Notes under the pieces: model-generated | Told to the model about the DNA's origin: nothing | Seen by the model: only the letters and a program-made list of their open reading frames with translations | Databases searched by the model: none | Translations under genes and position numbers: made by a program | In this document: positions 33,110 to 40,467 of the stretch, piece by piece | How the letters are laid out: every line of letters begins with the position of its first letter | Numbering within the stretch: position 1 is the first letter of the stretch | DNA from: Cellulomonas sp. WB94 | Lineage (GTDB): Bacteria > Actinomycetota > Actinomycetes > Actinomycetales > Cellulomonadaceae | Length of the DNA stretch: 64,000 bases | Direction: 5' to 3' | Assembly: GCF_003115775.1 (NCBI RefSeq) | Contig: NZ_QEES01000007.1 | Location: 87,424-151,423, forward strand

Positions 33110-33780
33110 CCAGGATCCTCGTCGTCGACGACGACCAGGTGCTGCTCCGCGCCCTGGCGATCAACCTGCGGGCCAGGCACTTCGAGGTCGAGACGGCGTC
33201 GGACGGCGCCGCTGCTCTCCGGGCCGCGAGCACCTTCCTGCCCGACGCGGTCGTGCTGGACCTTGGCCTGCCCGACATCGACGGTGTCGAGGTGGTCGCC
33301 GGTCTGCGCGGCTGGAGCGACGTCCCCATCATCGTGCTGTCCGCGCGGGACTCCCAGTGGGCCAAGGTCGACGCCCTCGATGCGGGTGCCGACGACTACG
33401 TGACCAAGCCGTTCGGCATGGACGAGCTGCTCGCGCGGATCCGCGCCGCACTCCGGCGGGGCACCCCCGAACCTCCGGCCCCGGTCGTACACACCGCGAC
33501 CTTCACGGTCGACCTCGCGGCCAAGCGGGTGCTGCGCGCAGGAGCGGTCGTTCGGCTCACGCCGACCGAGTGGCACGTCCTGGAGATCCTCGTCCGCAAC
33601 CCCGGCAAGCTCGTGAGCCAGCAGCACCTGCTGCGTGAGGTGTGGGGTCCGCACTACGAGCACGAGACGAACTACCTGCGCGTGTACCTGGCCCAGCTCC
33701 GACGCAAGCTGGAGGTGGAGCCGGCGCACCCGCGGCACCTGATCACGGAGCCGGGCATGGGCTACCGGTTCGAGCCGTAG
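33106..33780 (+). CDS. KdpE-like response regulator
   Basis: The 224-residue regulator starts at GTG 33106, overlapping the kinase stop (GTGA). The receiver has the acidic triplet DDD at 8-10, D52 as phospho-acceptor (VVLDLGLPDIDG) and the lysine in VTKPFGMDELLARI. The OmpR-type winged helix includes LTPTEWHVLEILVRNPGKLVSQQHLLREVWGP and YLRVYLAQLRRKLE, which match KdpE closely. No kdpFABC genes are near; the obvious target is the KimA-like permease in the same operon. Confidence 0.9.
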   Translation: MTRILVVDDDQVLLRALAINLRARHFEVETASDGAAALRAASTFLPDAVVLDLGLPDIDGVEVVAGLRGWSDVPIIVLSARDSQWAKVDALDAGADDYVTKPFGMDELLARIRAALRRGTPEPPAPVVHTATFTVDLAAKRVLRAGAVVRLTPTEWHVLEILVRNPGKLVSQQHLLREVWGPHYEHETNYLRVYLAQLRRKLEVEPAHPRHLITEPGMGYRFEP

Positions 33781-33789
33781 CCACCTCAC

Positions 33790-33841
33790 ATTGACGCATG
33801 TCGATTTGTGCGAGAGCCTCGTGCTATCGACGCATGTCGAT
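33790..33841. promoter_or_regulatory. Two ArsR-type operators upstream of arsD
   Basis: ATTGACGCATGTCGAT (33790-33805) and ATCGACGCATGTCGAT (33826-33841) are near-identical copies set 36 bp apart. The second is a perfect 16-bp palindrome. They lie 47-98 bases before the arsD start, in the position and form of arsenic-responsive ArsR sites. Confidence 0.75.
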
Positions 33842-33887
33842 GAGTGCGGGCTGAGCCGCTCGCTCCGCCCACTGCCAGGAGGTCCGC

Positions 33888-34322
33888 ATGGCCACGATCG
33901 AAGTCTTCGAGCCGGCGCTGTGCTGCGCGACGGGAGTGTGCGGCCCGGACGTCGACCAGCGGCTCGTGACCTTCTCCGCGGACACCGACCGGCTCCGGAG
34001 CGAAGGCGGGGACATCCGCCGCGTCAACCTCGCCAGCGAGCCCGCTGCCTTCGCCGCGAGCGATGCCGCCCGGCAGTTCCTGCAGCTCGCCGGGTCGGGC
34101 GGGCTCCCCCTGGTGCTCGTCGACGGCGTCACCGTCCTGACCGGCCGCTACCCGACCAGGGACGAGCTGAGCGCGTGGGCAGGGCCGGGCGCGGCGACGG
34201 ACGCGCCGACGGACGCCCCGACCGCAGTGCCGGCCGGTGCCACGCTCCTCTCGCTCGTCGCCGCGAGCACATCCGGTGCGCGGGACGACGGCGCGTGCTG
34301 CGGGGGCGGCGGCTGCTGCTGA
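33888..34322 (+). CDS. arsD: ArsD arsenite metallochaperone
   Basis: ArsD carries arsenite to the ArsA ATPase. The 144-residue protein has the metalloid-binding C12, C13 and C18 (FEPALCCATGVCGP) and two vicinal Cys pairs at the very end (C137-C138 and C143-C144), as in the E. coli plasmid protein. The thioredoxin-like fold segment PLVLVDGVTVLTGRYPTRDEL is present. A Thr/Ala/Pro linker (about 110-125) precedes the Cys-rich tail. The ATG at 33888 follows an AGGAGG site. Its stop overlaps the arsA start by one base. Confidence 0.94.
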   Translation: MATIEVFEPALCCATGVCGPDVDQRLVTFSADTDRLRSEGGDIRRVNLASEPAAFAASDAARQFLQLAGSGGLPLVLVDGVTVLTGRYPTRDELSAWAGPGAATDAPTDAPTAVPAGATLLSLVAASTSGARDDGACCGGGGCC

Positions 34323-36106
34323 TGCCTGCTCCGTCGTTCCTCGCGGCTGCCCCGCGCTTCCTGTTCTTCACCGGCAAGGGCGGGGTCGGCAAGACGTCGA
34401 TCGCGTGCGCGTCCGCACTGGCGCTGACGGCGAGGGGTCGGCAGGTGCTGCTGGTCAGCACCGACCCCGCGTCGAACGTCGGGCAGGTCTTCGGCGTCAC
34501 GATCGGGACGACCGTGACGGACGTCCCGGGCGTGGCCGGTCTGTCGGCGCTCGAGATCGACCCTGAGCAGACGGCGGCGACCTACCGCGAGCGGATCGTG
34601 GGGCCCGTGCGCGGTCTGCTTCCCGACGCCGACGTCCGCGCCATCGAGGAGCAGCTCTCGGGTGCCTGCACCACCGAGATCGCGTCGTTCAACGAGTTCA
34701 CCGCGTTGCTGGCCGACCCCGCGGCCACCGACGGTTACGACCACGTCATCTTCGACACCGCACCCACCGGGCACACGCTTCGCCTGCTGCAGCTGCCGGG
34801 CGAGTGGACGGGGTTCCTCGAGGAGGGCAAGGGCGATGCCTCCTGCCTCGGGCCGCTGGCAGGGCTGGAGAAGCAGAAGGCCGCCTACGCCGACGCGGTC
34901 TCCGCGCTCGCCGACCCCGACCGCACCCTCCTGCTCCTTGTCGCCCGCGCTCAGCGCTCCGCGATCGACGAGGTCGCGAGCACGCACAGCGAGCTCGACG
35001 CGATCGGCCTGAGTCATCAGCACCTCGTCCTGAACGGGCTCATGCCCCGCCCGGACGACTCCTCCGACGAGCTCGCCCGCGCGGTCTACGAGCGTGAGCA
35101 GGCCGTCCTGGCTGACCTACCTCCGGCCGTGAAGGTGCTGCCGACGGACAGGATCGAGCTGAACGCCGCGACCATGGTCGGCCTCGTCGCGCTGCGCCAG
35201 CTGTTCGAGCCGGCGCATCTCGACCAGTCTCCGGTCCCGGAGATGCCCGTGGCCGCGGGGAGCCTGGCGCTGGCGGACCTCGTCGCGGAGATCGCCGCGC
35301 AGGACCACGGCCTCGTCATGCTCATGGGCAAGGGGGGCGTCGGCAAGACGACCCTGGCCGCCGCGGTCGCCGTCGCGCTCGCCGACCGCGGTCACGACGT
35401 CCACCTCACGACGACCGATCCGGCCGCGCACCTGTCCCAGACGCTGGTCGGCGCGGTCGACCGCCTCACCGTCTCCCGGATCGATCCGTCGGTCGAGACG
35501 GCCGCCTACCGCGACCGGGTCCTGCGCACCAAGGGTGCGTCGCTCGACGACCAGGGTCGGGCCATGCTCACCGAGGACCTGCGCTCGCCGTGCACGCAGG
35601 AGATCGCCGTGTTCCAGGCCTTCTCCAGGGTGGTCCACGAGGCGACGCGCTCGTTCGTCGTCATGGACACCGCACCGACCGGACACACGCTGCTGCTGCT
35701 CGACGCCACCGGGTCCTACCACCGCGACGTCGCCCGTCAGCTGGGTCCGACCGGACACTTCACCACCCCGATGATGCGGCTCCAGGATCCCGGGCACACC
35801 AAGGTCATCGTCGTCACGGTCGCCGAGGCCACACCGGTCCAGGAGGCCACCGAGCTCGCCGGCGATCTCGAGCGCGCGGGGATCCGTCCGTGGGCGTGGG
35901 TCGTCAACGACTCCCTCGCAGCGGCCGGGCCGTCATCTGCCCTGCTACGTCGACGTGCCGCCGCCGAGCTCCCCGAGATCGAGAAGGTCCGATCCCGCAC
36001 GCCGCGCACCGTCGTCGTGCCGTTGCTGGCCCGGGAGCCCGTCGGCATCCCGGCGCTGCGTGCGCTCGCGGGACAGTCGCTGCTCACGGAGCCGACGCAC
36101 CGCTGA
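34322..36106 (+). CDS. arsA: ArsA arsenite-translocating ATPase
   Basis: ArsA is the soluble ATPase that drives arsenite efflux through a membrane partner. The 594-residue protein is a two-halved fusion with P-loops GKGGVGKTS (18-26) and GKGGVGKTT (336-344) and two DTAPTGHT signal-transduction motifs. The three metalloid cysteines are C116, C175 and C424. All key residues are therefore intact. It follows arsD at a TGATG junction. No ArsB or Acr3 pump is in the window, so the partner must be elsewhere. A 16-base tandem duplication covers its last codons and stop. Confidence 0.94.
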   Translation: MPAPSFLAAAPRFLFFTGKGGVGKTSIACASALALTARGRQVLLVSTDPASNVGQVFGVTIGTTVTDVPGVAGLSALEIDPEQTAATYRERIVGPVRGLLPDADVRAIEEQLSGACTTEIASFNEFTALLADPAATDGYDHVIFDTAPTGHTLRLLQLPGEWTGFLEEGKGDASCLGPLAGLEKQKAAYADAVSALADPDRTLLLLVARAQRSAIDEVASTHSELDAIGLSHQHLVLNGLMPRPDDSSDELARAVYEREQAVLADLPPAVKVLPTDRIELNAATMVGLVALRQLFEPAHLDQSPVPEMPVAAGSLALADLVAEIAAQDHGLVMLMGKGGVGKTTLAAAVAVALADRGHDVHLTTTDPAAHLSQTLVGAVDRLTVSRIDPSVETAAYRDRVLRTKGASLDDQGRAMLTEDLRSPCTQEIAVFQAFSRVVHEATRSFVVMDTAPTGHTLLLLDATGSYHRDVARQLGPTGHFTTPMMRLQDPGHTKVIVVTVAEATPVQEATELAGDLERAGIRPWAWVVNDSLAAAGPSSALLRRRAAAELPEIEKVRSRTPRTVVVPLLAREPVGIPALRALAGQSLLTEPTHR

Positions 36107-36120
36107 GCCGACGCACCGCT
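36089..36120. repeat. 16-bp tandem duplication across the arsA stop
   Basis: GAGCCGACGCACCGCT at 36089-36104 is repeated exactly at 36105-36120. The first copy encodes the last residues of ArsA and most of its stop codon region; the second lies just past it, before the regulator promoter. It looks like a recent slippage duplication. Confidence 0.85.
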
Positions 36121-36128
36121 GAGCGCTC

Positions 36129-36151
36129 TACTATCTGCATATGGATGCAGA
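36129..36151. promoter_or_regulatory. Promoter and operator overlapping the start of the ArsR-family gene
   Basis: TACTAT (36129-36134) is a good -10 hexamer whose start site would fall about 7 bases downstream, at the ATG (36141), suggesting a leaderless transcript. TCTGCAT (36134-36140) and ATGCAGA (36145-36151) are perfect 7-bp inverted arms spanning the start codon. This suits an autorepressor site. Confidence 0.65.
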
Positions 36152-36539
36152 CAGAGAAGCAAGGGTCCTCGACGACGAGCAGGTCCTCCTCGCCGTCGAG
36201 GTCTTCCACATGCTCGCCGACCCCACGCGGGTCCGGCTGCTGTGGGCGCTCATCGACGGCGAGCTGCCGGTCAACGAGCTCGCCGCGCAGGTGGGGAAGC
36301 CCGCACCGTCGGTGTCCCAGCACCTCGCGAAGCTGCGCCTCGCCCGCCTCGTCCGCACCCGACGGGTGGGAACGAGCGTGTACTACCGGATCGAGAACGA
36401 GCACATCGCGCAGCTCGTGACCGATGCCGTGCACAACGCCGAACATGCTGCGTCGGACTCCCCCGCGCACCACCGCCCACCCGCCGAGCTCAGGCGCCTG
36501 CACGTCGGCGAGCCCCGCCAGGAACGAGACGCACGATGA
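36141..36539 (+). CDS. ArsR/SmtB-family metal-responsive repressor
   Basis: The 132-residue protein has the SmtB winged helix: MLADPTRVRLLWALIDGELPVNELAAQVGKPAPSVSQHLAKLRLARLVRTRRVGTSVYYRI, with the SVSQHLAKL recognition helix. A C-terminal helix ENEHIAQLVTDAVHNAEH resembles the alpha-5 zinc-sensing helix, but in my alignment two of the usual ligands are changed, so the metal is uncertain. It overlaps the cation-efflux gene by four bases and likely controls it. The palindrome across its own start differs from the arsD operators, so it is probably not the arsDA repressor. Confidence 0.88.
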   Translation: MDADREARVLDDEQVLLAVEVFHMLADPTRVRLLWALIDGELPVNELAAQVGKPAPSVSQHLAKLRLARLVRTRRVGTSVYYRIENEHIAQLVTDAVHNAEHAASDSPAHHRPPAELRRLHVGEPRQERDAR

Positions 36540-37612
36540 GCCACGGGTCCGGGCACCGGGTGCCGCATTCCGCAGGTGCCGAGCACACCCACGATCACGA
36601 TCACGGTCATGACCATGACCACGGGCACGAGCACGCGACTGGCATCCGCGGGGTCCTCCAGGGGCTGTTCACCCCGCACAGCCACGACGCTGCCGACTCG
36701 ATCGACGACGCCCTCGAAGGCAGCGCGCGCGGGATCCGGGCAGTCAAGGTCAGCCTCGTCGGTCTCGGCGCCACGGCCGTCGCGCAGCTCGCGATCGTTG
36801 CCGTGTCGGGCTCGGTCGCGCTGCTCGCCGACACGGTGCACAACTTCTCCGACGCCCTGACCGCCATCCCCCTGTGGATCGCGTTCGCACTGGCCCGGCG
36901 CGCGCCGAGCAAGACCTACACCTACGGGTACGGCCGCGCGGAAGACCTCGCGGGCCTGTTCATCGTGGCCATGATCGCGCTGTCCGCCGTGGTCGCCGGC
37001 GTGGAGTCCGTGCGTCGGCTGATCTCGCCCCAGGAGGTCAACAACGTCTGGTGGGTGGCGGCAGCGGGACTCGTCGGGTTCGCGGGCAACGAGCTCGTCG
37101 CCCTGTACCGCATCCGCGTGGGGCGGCAGATCGGGTCGGCTGCGCTCGTCGCCGACGGGCTGCACGCCCGCACCGACGGATTCACGTCGCTGGCCGTCCT
37201 CGTCGGCGCCCTCGGCGTCGCGTTCGGCTTCCCGCTGGCCGACCCGATCGTCGGCCTCGTCATCACCGTCGCGATCCTCGTCCTGCTGCGCAGCGCCGCG
37301 CGCGACGTCTTCCGCCGTCTGATGGACGGTGTCGACCCTGCCCTCGTCGATCGCGCCGAGCACACCCTGGCGTCAGTCCCCGGGGTCCTGGGCGTCCGCC
37401 GGGTGCGGATGCGGTGGATCGGTCATGTGCTGCACGCCGACGCGGTGCTCGACGTCGATCCGGCGGTCGCCCTCGCTGACGCCCACACGATCGCCCATGA
37501 CGCCGAGGAGAGCCTGAAGCGGGCGATCCCCCGGCTCAGCGAGGCGGCGATCCATGCCTACGCCCACCCCGGCGAGAGCCACGCCGACCACCCCGACGAG
37601 GTCGCCGCCTAG
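36536..37612 (+). CDS. Cation diffusion facilitator (CDF) metal exporter
   Basis: CDF proteins export divalent metals in exchange for protons. The 358-residue protein has a His/Asp-rich N-terminus (THDHDHGHDHDHGHEH, residues 17-32), six membrane helices, and the HxxxD metal site in two helices (HNFSD and HARTD). Two His/Asp sites favour zinc. A cytoplasmic C-terminal domain follows (VDPALVDRAEHTLASVPGVLGVRRVRMRWIGHVLHADAVLDVD). It starts at ATG 36536, overlapping the repressor stop, and forms a two-gene efflux operon. Confidence 0.9.
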   Translation: MSHGSGHRVPHSAGAEHTHDHDHGHDHDHGHEHATGIRGVLQGLFTPHSHDAADSIDDALEGSARGIRAVKVSLVGLGATAVAQLAIVAVSGSVALLADTVHNFSDALTAIPLWIAFALARRAPSKTYTYGYGRAEDLAGLFIVAMIALSAVVAGVESVRRLISPQEVNNVWWVAAAGLVGFAGNELVALYRIRVGRQIGSAALVADGLHARTDGFTSLAVLVGALGVAFGFPLADPIVGLVITVAILVLLRSAARDVFRRLMDGVDPALVDRAEHTLASVPGVLGVRRVRMRWIGHVLHADAVLDVDPAVALADAHTIAHDAEESLKRAIPRLSEAAIHAYAHPGESHADHPDEVAA

Positions 37613-37695
37613 GTCGACCGCGCGACAGCGCGGCGTCCGTGCGAGCATGCGGTCGTGGGCCAGTGTCGCCGGCCCCGACGGAGCGGAGGGACCTC

Positions 37696-39309
37696 GTGAC
37701 ACTGCGGGGCACGGGGGCGTCGGCGGCCGAGGTCGACGCCCACGAGACGTCGATCCGGCGGTGGTTCCTCTCCGCGGACGAGCGCGGCAACCCGAGCACG
37801 TCGCTCGACGGCCGCCGTCGTGACGGCCTCGCCTGGTCGACTGGCAACAGCATCCGCTCGCTGGTCCACGGCGCCGCCTACTTCGCCGAGCTCCACGCCG
37901 CCGTCGCGGCCATGGAACGCGGTGACCTGCTGCTCTTCACGGACTGGCGCAGCGACCCCGACGAGCTGCTGACCGGACCCGGGTCCGAGGTCGGGTCGGT
38001 GTTCGCCGCTGCGGCTCGCCGGGGCGTCGACGTCCGCGGGCTGGTGTGGCGCTCGCACCTCGACCAGCTCAGCTTCAGCGCCAGCACGAACCGCGCGTTC
38101 GGGGACGAGATCGAGGCGGCCGGTGGCCAGTGCCTGCTCGACATGCGTGTCCGGCGACTCGGCTCGCACCACCAGAAGTTCGTCGTGCTGCGCCACGCGC
38201 GCCACCCCGAGCGCGACGTCGCGTACATCGGCGGGATCGACCTGTGCCACGGCCGCCGCGACGACGCCCATCATCGCGGAGACCCCCAGGGCGAGCCGAT
38301 GGCCGCTGTCTACGGGTCGCGACCGCCGTGGCATGACGTCCAGCTCGCAGTCCAGGGTCCCGCGGTGGGCGACGCCGAGACGGTCTTCCGCGAGCGGTGG
38401 GACGACCCCGCGCCGCTGAGCCGCAGCCCGGTGCGCATCGCCGTGGACCTGGTCCGCGGTCAGGACCGGTCCCCGCGCCCGATGCCACCTCAGCACCCCG
38501 ACCCTGCCCCGTGCGGGTCGACGGCCGTCCAGCTGCTGCGGACGTACCCGAACCGGACCCCGGGCTACCCGTTCGCACCCCAGGGTGAGTTCAGTGTCGC
38601 GCGCGGGTACCGCAAGGCCGTGGCCCAGGCCGAGTCGCTGATCTACGTCGAGGACCAGTACCTGTGGTCGGTCGACGTCGCGCGGGTCTTCGCCGACGCC
38701 CTCGCCCGCCGACCCGCGCTGCGGCTCGTCGTGGTGATCCCGCGCTTCCCCGACCAGGACGGGCGCATCTCGATACCGCCGAACCTGCTGGGACGAGAGG
38801 GAGCCATGCGGCTGCTCCGGGCCGCGGGTGGGCCGCGCGTGGCCGTCTACAGCATCGAGAACGACGACGGAACGCCCGTCTACGTCCACTCCAAGGTCTG
38901 CGTGATCGACGACACCTGGGCGTGCGTCGGCTCCGACAACGCGAACCGCCGCTCGTGGACGCACGACAGCGAGCTCGGCTGTGCCGTCGTCGACACCCGC
39001 ACGGACGCGTCGCACTCGTGGGCCCGGTCGCTGCGACACGACCTGAGCCTCGAGCACCTCGGCACCGGCGCGGACGTCACCGAGCTGGACGATCCGGTTC
39101 GCTCGTTCGACGCGTTCCGGCGGTCGGCCGCGGCCCTCGACGACTGGCACCGGCGCGGACGTCGTGGCCCCCGGCCTCCCGGTCAGCTGCGCAGGTACAC
39201 CCAGCCCGCGCTCTCACCGTGGACCCGCGCCTGGGCCACCCCGCTCTACCGGGTCGTCTTCGACCCGGACGGTCGCTCGGCGGGCAGGCGCTGGGCACGA
39301 CACTTCTAG
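37696..39309 (+). CDS. Phospholipase D-superfamily protein
   Basis: The 537-residue protein has two PLD catalytic regions. The second is canonical: HSKVCVIDDTWACVGSDN (His-x-Lys-x4-Asp and GSxN), near residues 396-413. The first, near 157-180, reads HHQKFVVLRHARHPERDVAYIGGID, with the Asp position displaced and the GG motif kept; this is common in PLDs acting on phospholipids. No signal peptide is evident. The GTG at 37696 is preferred because GGAGGG lies just upstream; an earlier in-frame start at 37639 has none. The substrate may be phospholipid or cardiolipin precursors. Confidence 0.85.
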   Translation: MTLRGTGASAAEVDAHETSIRRWFLSADERGNPSTSLDGRRRDGLAWSTGNSIRSLVHGAAYFAELHAAVAAMERGDLLLFTDWRSDPDELLTGPGSEVGSVFAAAARRGVDVRGLVWRSHLDQLSFSASTNRAFGDEIEAAGGQCLLDMRVRRLGSHHQKFVVLRHARHPERDVAYIGGIDLCHGRRDDAHHRGDPQGEPMAAVYGSRPPWHDVQLAVQGPAVGDAETVFRERWDDPAPLSRSPVRIAVDLVRGQDRSPRPMPPQHPDPAPCGSTAVQLLRTYPNRTPGYPFAPQGEFSVARGYRKAVAQAESLIYVEDQYLWSVDVARVFADALARRPALRLVVVIPRFPDQDGRISIPPNLLGREGAMRLLRAAGGPRVAVYSIENDDGTPVYVHSKVCVIDDTWACVGSDNANRRSWTHDSELGCAVVDTRTDASHSWARSLRHDLSLEHLGTGADVTELDDPVRSFDAFRRSAAALDDWHRRGRRGPRPPGQLRRYTQPALSPWTRAWATPLYRVVFDPDGRSAGRRWARHF

Positions 39310-39310
39310 C

Positions 39311-39348
39311 CGCTCTGGCTCACCGCTGGGCTCACCGCTCTGGCTCAC
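39311..39348. repeat. Three short tandem repeats between the PLD and ku genes
   Basis: CGCTCTGGCTCAC (39311-39323), CGCTGGGCTCAC (39324-39335) and CGCTCTGGCTCAC (39336-39348) follow one another directly after the PLD stop. The middle copy differs by a one-base deletion and one substitution. No function is evident. Confidence 0.8.
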
Positions 39349-39371
39349 GCCGTCGGTGCGGCGGGGGCCGC

Positions 39372-40418
39372 TCACGACGCCTTGGTCCTGGCCTTCCTGG
39401 CCGTGGCGGTCGTCTCCGGCTGCGGCTCGGCGGCCGCACGCCTCGTCCGCACCCTGGGCTTCGACGGCGCGGGTGCGGCCGGCGCGCTCGTCACGCGCTC
39501 ACCGGGGCCGTCGTCGGCGGCCGTCGCCTTCCTCGTCTTCCTCGCTGCGGGCGGTGCCGACGCGGTGCGGGCGCGCTTCGTGCCACTCGCGCGCTCCGGT
39601 CCCCCTGCTGGCTCACCTCGAGCTGCGCGAGCCTTCTCGACGCTGCGCTGCAGCGCGGACAGAAGGTCGATGACCTCGCCACCGGAGGCCCGCCCGGAGC
39701 TCGCTGCCGTCTCGCTCTCGTCGGGAAGCGGGGTCGCTCCACCCGCCGCGACCTTCGCCTCGATGAGCTGCTCGAGCGCGGCCTGGTAGGTGTCCTCGAA
39801 CGCGGAAGGATCGAAGTCCGACGCGAGCGACTCGACCAGCGAGGACGCCATGCTGAGCTCCTGCGGTCGGACCGTGATGTCGGTGTCGAGGACGGGGAAG
39901 TCGGCCTCGCGCACCTCGTCGGGCCACAGCAGCGTCTGCAGGCAGATGACGTCGTCGCGCACCCGTAGCACCGCCATCGACTCCCGTTGGCGCAAGGCGA
40001 CCTTGACGACCGCCATCCGCTCGGTCGCGGCGAGCGCCTCGCGCAGCAGCGCGTACGGCTTCGCCGCGGTCTTCTCCGGCTCGAGGTAGTACGTCTTGGC
40101 GAGCATGATCGGATCGACCTGGTTGGCCGGCACGAACTCGAGCACGGAGATCTCACGCTCGGTCGACAAGGGCAGCTCGGCCAGGTCCTCGTCGCTGAGG
40201 ACGACCATCTGCCCGTCGTCCGTCTCGTACCCCTTGGCCAGGTCGCTCATCTCGACCGTCTCGCCGCAGATGCTGCACTTCTTGGCGTAGCGGATTCGAC
40301 CTGCGTCCTTGCGGTGGACCTGGTGCAACGGGACCTCGTGCTCGCCGGTTGCGGCGTACAGCTTGACCGGTACGTTGACCAGACCGAAGGCCACCGCACC
40401 CTTCCAGATGGCGCGCAC
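39372..40418 (-). CDS. ku: Ku protein (bacterial NHEJ)
   Basis: Ku binds DNA ends and recruits a ligase for non-homologous end joining. The 348-residue protein starts VRAIWKGAVAFGLVNVPVKLY and has the Ku core through about residue 255 (YAKKCSICGETVEMSDLAKGYE, LEFVPANQVDPIMLAKTYYLEPEK, SSLVESLASDFDPSAFEDTYQ). A long Lys/Arg/Ala-rich tail of about 90 residues follows, a basic extension known in mycobacterial Ku. The GTG at 40418 has a strong AGGAGGTG site; the longer frame upstream is not conserved. It is divergent from the ligase gene. Confidence 0.94.
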   Translation of the reverse strand: MRAIWKGAVAFGLVNVPVKLYAATGEHEVPLHQVHRKDAGRIRYAKKCSICGETVEMSDLAKGYETDDGQMVVLSDEDLAELPLSTEREISVLEFVPANQVDPIMLAKTYYLEPEKTAAKPYALLREALAATERMAVVKVALRQRESMAVLRVRDDVICLQTLLWPDEVREADFPVLDTDITVRPQELSMASSLVESLASDFDPSAFEDTYQAALEQLIEAKVAAGGATPLPDESETAASSGRASGGEVIDLLSALQRSVEKARAARGEPAGGPERASGTKRARTASAPPAARKTRKATAADDGPGERVTSAPAAPAPSKPRVRTRRAAAEPQPETTATARKARTKAS

Positions 40419-40467
40419 CTCACACCTCCTCGCCCGACCAGCCCGCCGGTGACCCCGCCGCGCCGGA

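Noticed and set aside
36141..36539. This ArsR-family gene as the repressor of arsDA
   Set aside because: Its own palindrome (TCTGCAT/ATGCAGA) differs from the arsD sites, and it overlaps the CDF gene, which fits a zinc or similar metal system better.
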